Source: Aradus depressus (Eukaryota; Arthropoda; Insecta; Hemiptera; Aradidae). Taken from it: a stretch of 64,000 nucleotides of DNA. The DNA lies in NCBI GenBank assembly GCA_963662175.1, contig OY759218.1, positions 4,828,001 through 4,892,000 of the forward strand, given 5' to 3'. Numbering within the stretch: position 1 is the first letter of the stretch; every line of letters starts with the position of its first letter. Positions 55,316-64,000 of this stretch are shown here, piece by piece. Under the pieces are notes generated by a model that did not search any database, was not told where the DNA came from, and saw only the letters and a list, made by a program, of their open reading frames with translations. A program made the position numbers and the translations under genes.

Positions 55316-58015
55316 TTAAAATAGGAAGTCCTGGTACAGTCTTTGTTTGAGTCGCCTCCCAGGAGTAGGCGCTCCTAGACTGTAGTGTACAGCCCCGGAA
55401 CAATGCACAAGGGCTTCGTGGTGGTTCTTCACTAGTTTCTCGATGTGAGCTGCAAAAAGAGGAACACCCAATTCTTCGTGGATTTTGTGATTCCTGACAA
55501 ACCAGGGTGCGTTTGTTGCTATTCGGAGTACTTTATTCTGGAATGTTTGTAGTCGTTTCATGTTAGTGTTGCTGGTACCGATCCAGACTGGGCAGGCATA
55601 TGTTAGAAGTGGAAGTAGGAGTGTCTTGTATAGCAGAATAGTACACGTGTGTTTAAGTGGCGTGTTTCTGTTTATGAGAGGGTAGAGGGTGTTAAGTCGT
55701 GAATATGCTAGCTGTAGTTTTCTGTTAACGTGTAGTTTCCATGTGAGTCGTGTATCTAAAAGTACTCCAAGATAGCGCACACCCTGGTCCTTAGGATTCC
55801 AGAGAATCGGGAGGTCATCAATTTGCAGCTTGATTTGTTCTTCTATGGAGAATCTGCGAAGAGTGAAAATTTTGGCTTCGGTCTTCCCTGCGTTCAGTTT
55901 GAGCCTCCATTTTGAAAACCAGTGAGAAACTTCTGTCAGGGCTTCCTGGAGCTGTTCAATGGCGACGGAGAGGACACCATGCTGACAGGCGATCATTGTG
56001 TCATCGGCATAGGTGGCTAATGTTGCCGTGGGAATTTCGGGGATGTCTTGCATGAACAAATTGAAAAGTAGAGGGCTCAAAATAGCACCTTGAGGGACCC
56101 CGGCTCTTATTCTTTTCTGAGTGCTCATTGCGTTGCCCACTTTAACTTGAAATGTTCTGCCGTGGAGAAAAGACGTAATAAGTTGAACAATGTATCTGGG
56201 TGCCAGGCTTTTCTTCAGTTTATATATCAGCCCCTCATGCCAAACGGTGTCGAAGGCTGCGGCTACATCCAAAAATACGGCGGCAGTGTATGTCTTCGCC
56301 TCAAAGCCATGGACGATCATTTCGGTCACCCGTTGGAGCTGCTGAACCGCCGAGTGCTTGGCTTTGAACCCAAACTGGTGGGACGGTATGGTGCCTTCTA
56401 AACATTGAAGAAGTCTTTTATAAATTATCTTTTCGAAAAGTTTAGACATTGAGTTTAAAAGACTTATTGGCCTATAGCTTTCGGGGTCTTGTTTCGGCCT
56501 GCCTTGCTTATGAAATACAACCACGAATGCATTTTTCCACGTGTCAGGAAAGTATCCTCTCCTTAAACAGCCATTGAACAGCCCTGTCAGATATGCGATG
56601 CTTTTTGGAGGCAGGTTTTTCAGGACGATGTTGGGGATGAGGTCTTCACCAGGGGCCTTCTTGTTGGGGAGTCTCTGAATGTACAGTGTGATTTCGGATG
56701 GGTTCGTGTACTGTATGTGTGGTTCTGCGGTGTGGAGTGGAGTGGAAAGAAATTCGTGGACTGTGTGGAGTATTTCGTGATCTTGTGTGTCATGAGTTCT
56801 GAATTTCTGTTCAAGGTGTTGAGCCACTAGCTCACTCTTGTCTTTGTCCGTTGTTACAGTAGTCTGTCCGTCTGTCAGGGGCGGGAGGCCGGGGTCTTGT
56901 CGGAGGAGGCGTCGTGTTTCCTTCCAAAGGTTGCTGTCTCCAGGTGTGAAGTCGCTGGTGTATTGTCGGTATCTGTTGATTCTGTCATTGTCCAATTCCC
57001 ATCGTATTACTCTCGTCAGTCGGTTCAGCTCTCGTTTCTCTTGTGGATCGCGTGTTCGTTGCCAGTGTTTACGGAGTGTATTTTTGTCGTGTATCATGTT
57101 AAGTATGCGTGTAGGGGTCTTGTTTTGTTGGATGTTGCGTTGGTCCTTGTAGTGGTTATATGTTGAATTGTGTATCGAGGTGTAAATAGCTTGAGTGAAA
57201 TATTTCAGTGAGTCGTCTATGTCTTCAGTATTGTCGTAATGCAAAGGGATGTCTATGTTTTTGTCCATCTCCCATCTAAACGCGTCCCAATCTATTTTCC
57301 CCTGTATCAGTCTTGGCAGATGTTCTGCCTGTTTCGGGTTCACTTTGAAGGTGCACACGACTGGAAGATGGTCTGAGTCGAGTTCTGTCAGTGGTTCGTG
57401 ATAAAGGGGCAAAGTAAAATTTTGTACTAGTCCAATGTCCAGGATGTCTGGGAGGTATCTCTGTTGTGTAGGATAAAATGTCGGTTCGTCCGGTGCTGAT
57501 ATCTGTACGCCCAGGTTATTAATTATGTTTAATAGTCTTGTCCCATTGTTGTTTGTCCGTCTACATCCCCAAATTGTGTTTTTACTATTTAGGTCCCCTA
57601 GTAATATGGTCGGCCCCCCAGTGAAAATGTGTTCAAAATCTGTCTGGTGAATTCTGATGCCTGGTCGGTGATATGCTGAGATTATGTTAAGTGTTCTGTT
57701 GTTGTCGAGTGTGAGTGTGGCCCCAACGGCTTCCAGCTGTTGAAGTGTGGGTAAGAGAAGCTGAGAGTGTGCGAGGTTCCTTTTTATACAAACAGCGACG
57801 CCTCCAAATCTGGTTTGTCTGTCTTGTCTGTATATGGTGTACCCTTTCAACTTGAATCTGTCGGTATTATAGAGGTGAGTTTCTGTGATACAAATGATGT
57901 CGATGTCGTAGCGAGTTAAAAAGTCCGAGAGTATCGTTCGTCTGTTTTTTATACCGTCAGCGTTCCAGTTAAGGATGGATAAATTAAGAAAAATATTTAA
58001 ATTAGGGTCCACCAT
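55316..58015 (-). CDS. Jockey-type LINE ORF2 (endonuclease and reverse transcriptase)
   Basis: This intact 899-residue ORF encodes the enzyme that nicks target DNA and reverse-transcribes the element RNA. An N-terminal AP-like endonuclease is shown by LNWNADGI (about 15-22), ITETHL (43-48), GDLNSKNT (about 140-147) and SDHLPV (about 214-219). The reverse transcriptase is shown by NKKAPGEDLIP (about 451), SYRPISLL (about 513), FLDVAAAFD (581-589), GVPQGAILSP (639-648) and the catalytic box YADD (669-672). No RNase H domain follows, and the length is typical of the Jockey clade. The ATG lies inside the end of ORF1 (ATGGTGGACCCTAA), so translation probably reinitiates after ORF1. No stop or frameshift is present, so the copy may be competent. 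Confidence 0.95.
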   Translation of the reverse strand: MVDPNLNIFLNLSILNWNADGIKNRRTILSDFLTRYDIDIICITETHLYNTDRFKLKGYTIYRQDRQTRFGGVAVCIKRNLAHSQLLLPTLQQLEAVGATLTLDNNRTLNIISAYHRPGIRIHQTDFEHIFTGGPTILLGDLNSKNTIWGCRRTNNNGTRLLNIINNLGVQISAPDEPTFYPTQQRYLPDILDIGLVQNFTLPLYHEPLTELDSDHLPVVCTFKVNPKQAEHLPRLIQGKIDWDAFRWEMDKNIDIPLHYDNTEDIDDSLKYFTQAIYTSIHNSTYNHYKDQRNIQQNKTPTRILNMIHDKNTLRKHWQRTRDPQEKRELNRLTRVIRWELDNDRINRYRQYTSDFTPGDSNLWKETRRLLRQDPGLPPLTDGQTTVTTDKDKSELVAQHLEQKFRTHDTQDHEILHTVHEFLSTPLHTAEPHIQYTNPSEITLYIQRLPNKKAPGEDLIPNIVLKNLPPKSIAYLTGLFNGCLRRGYFPDTWKNAFVVVFHKQGRPKQDPESYRPISLLNSMSKLFEKIIYKRLLQCLEGTIPSHQFGFKAKHSAVQQLQRVTEMIVHGFEAKTYTAAVFLDVAAAFDTVWHEGLIYKLKKSLAPRYIVQLITSFLHGRTFQVKVGNAMSTQKRIRAGVPQGAILSPLLFNLFMQDIPEIPTATLATYADDTMIACQHGVLSVAIEQLQEALTEVSHWFSKWRLKLNAGKTEAKIFTLRRFSIEEQIKLQIDDLPILWNPKDQGVRYLGVLLDTRLTWKLHVNRKLQLAYSRLNTLYPLINRNTPLKHTCTILLYKTLLLPLLTYACPVWIGTSNTNMKRLQTFQNKVLRIATNAPWFVRNHKIHEELGVPLFAAHIEKLVKNHHEALVHCSGAVHYSLGAPTPGRRLKQRLYQDFLF

Positions 58016-59369
58016 TGTTAAATGAAAATACTTGGGTGAGGAGATTAGATAAAAATGATTTTATGATAGGGATGAATGGTTTGAGAAAGGTGATTAGTGT
58101 ATTGGTGTGGTCAGTAATGTCGTTAGCTGGTTGGTTGTCTTGGTTGCTGGGTAAGTTAGGTTGAGGTCGAGGTTGGAAGGGTCGGGGTCTACTTTGGTCG
58201 AACCAGCTGTTCGGTCGGTCCGGGGTCCATCTTGGGGGTTGTCCTTTGGGTGGTGCATTGGGGGGATCTTGTCGTTTAGGTTGGGTCTGTCTGGTAGTCC
58301 TGTCTACGTATGTCTTGTAGGAAGCACACCCTCTGTAGCTGGCTGGATGGTTGCCCTGGCAGTTGGCACACTTGGGAGAGTCTACCTTCTTCTGTCTGGA
58401 GGGGCATGCTGTGAAGTGGTGGTCCTCCCCGCACTTCACACATTTGGGGTCCAGTCGGCAAAAGTTTTTGGTATGACCAAAAGATTGGCAGTTTGTGCAC
58501 TGCACGACACGGTTGGAACGTCGGCGTGGCTCCACTTTGACAACTGTATAGTAGAGCCGCGTCAGTTGGAAGATGGCCTCTCCAGATGGGGTGTTCTCCA
58601 GCTCAACTGCACAGAGGGGTGTGGGGCGTCTATCGTGGTTCAGGATCCGGGTCACTTTTATAACAGGGTATGTCGGGGTCAGTTCGTCTGTTATTTCTGT
58701 GTCGGTCAGTGAGTAAGGAACTCCCCGTATAATTACGGAGAGTTTCCTGTCCTCGGGGTTGACGAAGGTGTAGTATTTCACCTTATTGTCGTCATAAAAT
58801 TTCGTCACTTTGCGGTAGTCATCAGTCGTTGTGAGGCTGATCTTTATTTTTCTGTTGCACTGTTTGGTTTCAAACGGCGAACAAATCAAACTTTTCAACT
58901 CGGTAATAACCAGTTGATAATTATCAGCCTCACAAAGAAAGATGGGAGGGATCTTGGTCTGTCTGTTAGGGGTAGGCTGTCCGTCCGGCTTTGTCGGTTG
59001 GGTTGTCTCCTGTCCGTCTTGGAGAGTGAGAAGTGGCTCATATCTGTTCTGTGTTGGCGTTGGTGTGGGTGTTATATGTAGAGTATATCGGTTCCTCTTC
59101 AGCTGAGGCTCCTGGGAGATGGCTCTGTTATCAGGGACTACTTGGCCTCCATCTACTGCCATTGATATCCCAGAGTCCTCACAGCTTGAAGTGAGCTGCC
59201 TCTTAGCAGGTAAAAAATTGGATATCATCTCACCTGTTCCGGCTACATTGTTTATTTGCTTGGCAAGGTTAGAATTTTGATTAGTTAAATTATTAGATTG
59301 TTCACGTTTCGAAACGCCGGGTTTCATTCTCACCCAAACAGAGGGGGAACTTCTGAGTGTCTTTGTCAC
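58002..59369 (-). CDS. Jockey-type LINE ORF1 (gag-like zinc-knuckle RNA-binding protein)
   Basis: This intact 455-residue ORF is the first protein of the full-length LINE at 55243-59470. ORF1 proteins of Jockey-clade elements coat the element RNA and form the ribonucleoprotein used for reverse transcription. The N-terminal ~140 residues are polar and low-complexity. Residues about 150-285 look like the usual RRM-like region. Three zinc knuckles follow: CTNCQSFGHTKNFC (about 291-304), CVKCGEDHHFTAC (about 310-322) and CANCQGNHPASYRGC (about 334-348). This CCHC triplet spacing is the Jockey ORF1 signature. The C-terminal tail is rich in Pro, Gln and Arg. The 3' end overlaps the ORF2 start by 14 nt. 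The 5' leader is about 100 nt. Confidence 0.93.
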   Translation of the reverse strand: MTKTLRSSPSVWVRMKPGVSKREQSNNLTNQNSNLAKQINNVAGTGEMISNFLPAKRQLTSSCEDSGISMAVDGGQVVPDNRAISQEPQLKRNRYTLHITPTPTPTQNRYEPLLTLQDGQETTQPTKPDGQPTPNRQTKIPPIFLCEADNYQLVITELKSLICSPFETKQCNRKIKISLTTTDDYRKVTKFYDDNKVKYYTFVNPEDRKLSVIIRGVPYSLTDTEITDELTPTYPVIKVTRILNHDRRPTPLCAVELENTPSGEAIFQLTRLYYTVVKVEPRRRSNRVVQCTNCQSFGHTKNFCRLDPKCVKCGEDHHFTACPSRQKKVDSPKCANCQGNHPASYRGCASYKTYVDRTTRQTQPKRQDPPNAPPKGQPPRWTPDRPNSWFDQSRPRPFQPRPQPNLPSNQDNQPANDITDHTNTLITFLKPFIPIIKSFLSNLLTQVFSFNNGGP

Positions 59370-59470
59370 TGTTTGGTAATAAAAAAAACTTATAACACCG
59401 TCCCAATATTAATAATAAATGTTAACAAACTTTAAAACGTGTTACGCACTTTTTAGCCAAAACAGCTGTT
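59370..59470 (-). promoter_or_regulatory. LINE 5' untranslated region, likely internal promoter
   Basis: About 100 nt lie between the inferred 5' end of the LINE and the ORF1 start codon. Jockey-clade elements are known to use an internal promoter in this region, so a promoter is expected here by family knowledge. No specific core motif was identified with confidence. Confidence 0.45.
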
Positions 59471-59484
59471 TTTTGGAGAGAGTA

Positions 59485-59869
59485 GAATGAAGGTGAGTTA
59501 GGGGTGGAGTTAGTTTTGTATTATTAGTGAAGCCGGCCTTATCTTGGGTTGGGTGTGGGTGTGGGTGTAGTCAAAGTGGAAGGTTATCGTAGGACCCATG
59601 TCTGCAGTTAGGTCTAATTGCCACATCAGGCAGCCCAACAAAGCCACCCCACCAACCTACCTCTTCTATCTTGCATTTTAATCAGAAACCGCCATCTCTC
59701 GTTGCCCACTTAGCCTCTAAACTTGATTGCACACCCCTTGAAAAGCGTTATCCAGGTTTTTGGGGACCATGCCCTTATGAAGTCCTGTCTCCCAAGTCCC
59801 CGCATCTCCTTGCGTTGATTCAATATTGTTATTATTAAGAAGCCCCGATAGTACTTCTACTTCCCTAGC
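59485..59869. other. Unassigned GC-richer sequence next to the LINE
   Basis: It starts with the right target duplication of the LINE and holds a gggtgtgggtgtgggtgtag tract. No coding motif was seen. Confidence 0.4.
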
Positions 59870-60240
59870 TATACGAAGTACAGTGGAAGTTATCTAATCG
59901 GTCGAAAAGGGCAACAGAAAGGGCTCAACTCAAAAACCCCAATAACTGCTCACTTCATTGTATCGACATGAAATTTCATACTTAAATTCAAAACTCTGTT
60001 ATGATGTCACTTGTTAATTTTTCACGAAGTCGGTCGAAAGGAAGGGGGACTAGAGAAGGGGGCTCGACTCAAATACTATAATAACGCCTGATGAGGATCC
60101 TGAAGCCTCTATATAAATCAGATATTGAGTTTTAGCTCAAACGATTTATTGGCTTTGGAGGGAAAGCGAGAACATAATTGATTAATTTGTGATGGGGAAG
60201 TACATAGTCTATGATTTACCGACGACTTTTTTTTTATTTT
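59870..60240 (+). repeat. F1 copy (plus), internally shortened
   Basis: Start cttccctagctatacgaagt, then gttatctaatcggtcgaaaa, and terminal gagggaaagcgagaacataa and gatggggaagtacatagtct. The T-run after the end is about 9 nt. Confidence 0.82.
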
Positions 60241-60487
60241 ATTTTCTATCTCTTATTTTTATTCATTTTCACTATTATTATTGACTATGTATATATTTAT
60301 TTTATTTTTATACTATTTACTATTATTTTGTATATATTCCTTATATTATTGCTTTTTGCTTCTTATTATTTGTTTTAAATATTTTATATTACTTATTGTT
60401 TTATCATTTATTCTTATTTATCTTTCTACTTATTCGAATACTTTTTTTTTTGCGTTGTGTGTCGATATAGTGGAAATACTAATAAAT

Positions 60488-61480
60488 AAAATTAAGAAGA
60501 GGATATATAAAGCACTTTTTTATTGAACACTTATATTGTCTAATTCCACAATCATATATAAAAATGTGTACCGGTTTCGGTTTACGCCATCGTCAGCACA
60601 AGGTTCAACTATAATGGAGATATGAGCTAGAAAGATATATTTATATTAACTTAAGGGGTCTCTAGAGGGTGGAAATCCCGATTCTAACGTTATTGTCCAA
60701 CTGTGGATGTATTTGAAAACGTGAAAATAACAAGAAACCAAAATAGTATAAAATATAAAATTAAAAAAAGTTCTATAAAAACAATATGACATAACATGAA
60801 TGTGCAGTAGGTACTATATAGTTACTTATGTCTGAGTATAAGAATATTTGATCTAGGTTAATATTGACACCAATGTTTGTTAACTAAGACAAAATCGGAA
60901 ATGGAAAATTCTATTAATTTCTAGCTGTTCTAGAGAATCTAATTGTCAATATTAACCTAGATTAGTTTTTCTTCTGTTCAGACTTGTAATACCCATACGT
61001 ATACGGTACATCTACATATGTTACATTGATTTCATAGAATTTTTCGTTTCCGATTTTGTCTTAGTTAACAAACATTGGTGTCAATATTAACCTAGATCAA
61101 ATATTCTTATACTCAGACATAAGTAACTATATAGTACCTACTGCACATTCATGTTATGTCATATTGATTTTATAGAACTTTTTTTAATTTTATATTTTAT
61201 ACTATTTTGGTTTCTTGTTATTTTCACATTTTCAAATACATCCACAGTTGGACAATAACGTTAGAATCGGGATTTCCACCACCCAGGGAGGAGGACCCCT
61301 CCTACCCCAAGTACTGTAAAGGTAATATAAATATGTCTGTCTAGCTCATATCTCCATTATTTTTGAACCTTGTGCTGACGATGGCGTAAACCGAAACCGG
61401 TACACATTTATGTATATGTTTGTGGAATTAGATATAAGTGTTAAATAAAGAAGTGCTTTATATATCATCGTTTTAATTTT
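60488..61480. mobile_element. Large Penelope-like foldback (about 430-bp arms) with two hammerhead-like cores
   Basis: The left arm (about 60488-60915) and right arm (about 61036-61480) are inverted near-copies, for example ccgattctaacgttattgtc with gacaataacgttagaatcgg and gtgcagtaggtactatatag with its complement. A ~120-bp spacer separates them. Hammerhead-like cores lie at 60571-60596 (minus) and 61375-61400 (plus): CTGACGATGGCGTAAACCG then AAACC. The right arm has about 30 extra bp (gggaggaggacccctcct). gtcaatattaacctaga occurs once in each arm and once in the spacer. Confidence 0.8.
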
Positions 61481-62079
61481 ATATATTTTCTACTTATTGT
61501 TTTTGTACAGATTGTAATGTAAATAAATTATTAAATGTGTACTAATTAATACTTGATTTTGAAGTTTGCCCACAGTAGCCTTCATTTTGTGACCTAATCA
61601 TACTTCTCTATAATATTTTTGATGATATTGTACTTTGTTCGAGGCAGTTCAAACTTAAATTGTACTGCTCACTATACTACCCGGAGAACTAAGTTATAAT
61701 AGACAAAGTTATATATATACTCCCAGACCTGGCCGGGTGAACCTGTACGTTATTCATTTAAATTTAGTTATAACCGTTTCTTGTATTAGTAGAAGATATA
61801 TAAAAGAGGTCATGCTGTTAACATGGTTGCAACTACCCCTCCCCTTTTCCTAAATGTAAGACTCAGTGCCCAGTTATCGACAAAGTCCAATGAATGATAA
61901 TTTACTACTATTTTCTATTAGTAAAGAATAATTAGAGTTGCTTATCTATTTTTTATTTACGTTAAATACATAGAAGATTATATAAAATTGGATAAACGAT
62001 TTTGTCACTGGAAAATGTTTACTATGGACTCTGATGAAATTAGACCAGCTTGTTATGAAAATCAATATGAAGTGCTTTA
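61481..62079. other. Unassigned sequence
   Basis: No supported feature. Confidence 0.4.
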
Positions 62080-62985
62080 TACTTCCCCAGAAATAGGAAA
62101 GGTATGTAATCGGTCAGAAATTCGATGCGAAATTTTCAGCGGAATTTCAACCTGCTGATTTCAAAAATGAAAAAAAAAAGTCTGCGTGTGTCCGTGAACA
62201 CGATAACTCCCGATGGAATTAATGTATCGACACGAAATTTTATATTTATAAGGACATCACCCATTGATTTTCAGTCAAATCGGTCAAAGGGAAGGGGGGA
62301 TTAGGGGGAGGTTTAATACAAAAACTCTAATAATAGCCGTTGTAATGAATGTATTGATATGAAATTTAATATGTATATTCAAAGCCTTATAAGGACATCA
62401 TCTATTAATTATCAGCGGAAGGGGAGGGGGGCTCAACTCAAAAATTTCCGAAACTTCCGATCTAATGAATGTAAAAACCTGAAATTTTCTATTTAAATTC
62501 AAAACCCCATAATGATGGCACCTATCAATTTTCGGGAAGGGAAGGGATGTTATGAGAAAGGGGTCACGACTCAATACCCTAAAATAACTGCCGATGTAAT
62601 AAATCTATCGACACGAAATTTAGTATAAGGATTCAAAAGCCTCTATGTAAGATGAAGATGAATTTTGAGTTGGCTTTGGAGGGAGAGCGAAACAGTAATT
62701 GATTACTTGGTGCTGGGGAAGTACATAGCCTGTAATTCACGGACAACTTTTTTCTTCGTAGAACTACGTCTCTCCCTCTCCAGATACGCCCCCTTCCCTT
62801 TGGCCGATTTCCCTGAAAATCAATGTCGTTATGGGGTTCTGTCGATATATTCATTTTATCGGGAGTTATCGTGTTCACAGACACAGCATTTTTTTCGGAA
62901 TCAAGGGAAGACGTGAAATTTTCGTTGAAAACCCAGCATCAAATTTCTGACCGATTATATAACTTACCCTATACTACTGAGTCCC
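62080..62985. repeat. F1 copies: long plus (62085-62760) then minus (62760-62985)
   Basis: The plus copy is nearly complete: acttccccagaaataggaaa, ggtatgtaatcggtcagaaa, tgaacacgataactcccgat, three further sub-units, ggagggagagcgaaacagta and ggggaagtacatagcctgta. The minus copy starts at once (ctttggccgatttccctgaa, gggagttatcgtgttcacag). Confidence 0.85.
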
Positions 62986-63559
62986 TTTGATTTTTTTCAA
63001 TACTCACTTTTAATTCATATATTCCTACTATGTAAGCCTAAGATAAGTTCTTTGAGTCATTTATGTGTTGTATTAAGAACAATTCCAACTTTAATTTATA
63101 TTTTAAATTAAGCTAAGTCAGTGAATACACAGATTTTCACTTCAGCGAGGTTAAATGCGGACTGTGTTGTCCTTTTCCCCATTAACTCACATTAATTTTT
63201 CCATTTGTATTTGACGTAACAAACCCTTATTTTTAATGTGAATAATTATTTTTATGTAATTAAACTTTTTTTGTTCATACCATAGTACATATTAACAATT
63301 TTGAATCAGATATTCCTACAAAGAATATACTATAATGTTCCTGAAAATGTCTGCCATTTTAACTAATGCCATTGACTGGTACAATCTAAGGCTGCATGTC
63401 AAAAAGAATATGTTAATATTTTGTATCAAAATTGGGACAAATTGTATCGACTTTTTTTTATTTAAAAATATATGATGAATGATTTAAACATTGAGTAAAC
63501 TAAATTCTCAGGAAAATATGAAAATACAGATATAATGTTTTATATATATAAAAATACAA
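62986..63559. other. Unassigned AT-rich sequence
   Basis: No supported feature. Confidence 0.4.
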
Positions 63560-64000
63560 ATATTTAAAAAATCGTCAGTGAATCACCAGCAATTAACTTC
63601 CCCAGCAAGAATTTAATTAAGTTTTCACTCTCTGGCGATAAATCAATTGTTGACTTATGTTTCTCATGCTAAATTTTGTTCCTTCCTTTCGGATGATTTT
63701 CCTGAAAATTAATAGATATCGTCCTTAAGGGGACTTGAACTTAAATATAAAATTCCATGACGATAGATTCATTACATCGGCAGTCAAAGGGGTTTTTGAG
63801 TTAAGCTCCCCCTCTGATTCCCCCATCCCTTAGGCCGATTTCGCTGAAAATCAATAGGTGTGGTCCTTAAGGGATTTTGGATTCACTTATAAAATTTCGT
63901 GACGATACATTCATTCCATCGGAAGTTACCTTGTTCACAAGCACAGGCAGACTTTTTTTTCATATATGGAATCGGAAAACGTGAAATTCTGGTAACAACT
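63560..64000 (-). repeat. F1 copy (minus), runs off the window
   Basis: It begins with the inverted hairpin end cagtgaatcaccagcaatta and acttccccagcaagaattta, then cgatagattcattacatcgg and acgatacattcattccatcg. It continues beyond 64000. Confidence 0.8.

Larger units (their letters stand above)
55243..59470 (-). mobile_element. Full-length Jockey-type LINE with perfect 14-bp target duplication
   Basis: The element body is flanked by the direct repeat TTTTGGAGAGAGTA at 55229-55242 and 59471-59484. It is 4228 bp long and carries about 100 nt of 5' leader (starting AACAGCTGTTTTGGCT on the minus strand), ORF1, ORF2 overlapping by 14 nt, and a ~70-nt 3' UTR. The 3' tail is not a plain poly-A; read on the minus strand it is TTTTGTTGTTGTTTTT. 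An identical target duplication, intact ORFs and a complete 5' end all point to a recent insertion. It lies downstream of the last recognised receptor exon, in antisense orientation to that gene. Confidence 0.92.

Noticed and set aside
55316..59369. Plus-strand ORFs across the LINE (56090-56401, 56838-57166, 58161-58712)
   Set aside because: Antisense shadows of ORF1 and ORF2; no independent motifs.

Overview
This is a eukaryotic, almost certainly insect, genomic window. It is AT-rich, intron-like and saturated with transposable elements. The insect call rests on four exons of a Sidestep-like immunoglobulin receptor and on insect-type Jockey and R1-like retroelements, a mariner relic and tRNA-derived SINEs. 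A hemipteran or related group is plausible, but the sequence does not settle it. There are no bacterial operons, ribosome binding sites or CRISPR arrays.

Host gene: four plus-strand exons (20951-21083, 35492-35700, 40961-41074, 48585-48791) join in phase through canonical AG/GT sites. They encode two consecutive Ig domains of a Sidestep (Side)-family cell-surface protein, the receptor class that binds Beaten-path proteins in axon guidance. The introns are 14.4, 5.3 and 7.5 kb. The signal-peptide exon and the later Ig, FN3 and membrane exons are not identified; they lie outside the window or are too short to recognise. Most other sequence from 21 kb onward is intron.

Repeats: the dominant family (called F1 here) is a several-hundred-bp element present in some 40 full or partial copies in both orientations. 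It has an ACTTCCCCAGC-type start, a TCTGTGTGTCTGTGAACACG segment, internal ~130-bp sub-units, and an end reading GCTGGGGAAGTACATTGCCG followed by a GGTGATTCACC hairpin and a T-run. That layout resembles Helentron-associated (HINE/DINE-1-like) elements. A second family, F2, shares the same scaffold and looks distantly homologous. A 36-bp minisatellite at 9.0-9.5 kb was born by amplification inside one F1 copy; an unrelated 28-bp minisatellite lies at 6.6-7.4 kb.

Retroelements: a full-length Jockey-type LINE with both ORFs intact and a perfect 14-bp target duplication occupies 55243-59470 (minus strand). Truncated or decayed copies include two further Jockey-like families, an R1-like LINE 3' end inserted into an older retroelement ORF, and an RTE-like C-terminal relic. 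A tRNA-derived SINE family has seven or more copies, several with clear target duplications. Three or four foldback structures carry hammerhead-ribozyme-like cores, as known from Penelope-like elements.

DNA transposons: an internally deleted PIF/Harbinger element (19576-20584), two hAT-like elements with 8-bp target duplications (26123-26893 inside a LINE, and 45083-45728), a TIR-bounded MITE (29425-29755) and a mariner transposase pseudogene (5604-6243). Several insertions are nested, giving a relative chronology. Coordinates of degenerate repeat copies are approximate.
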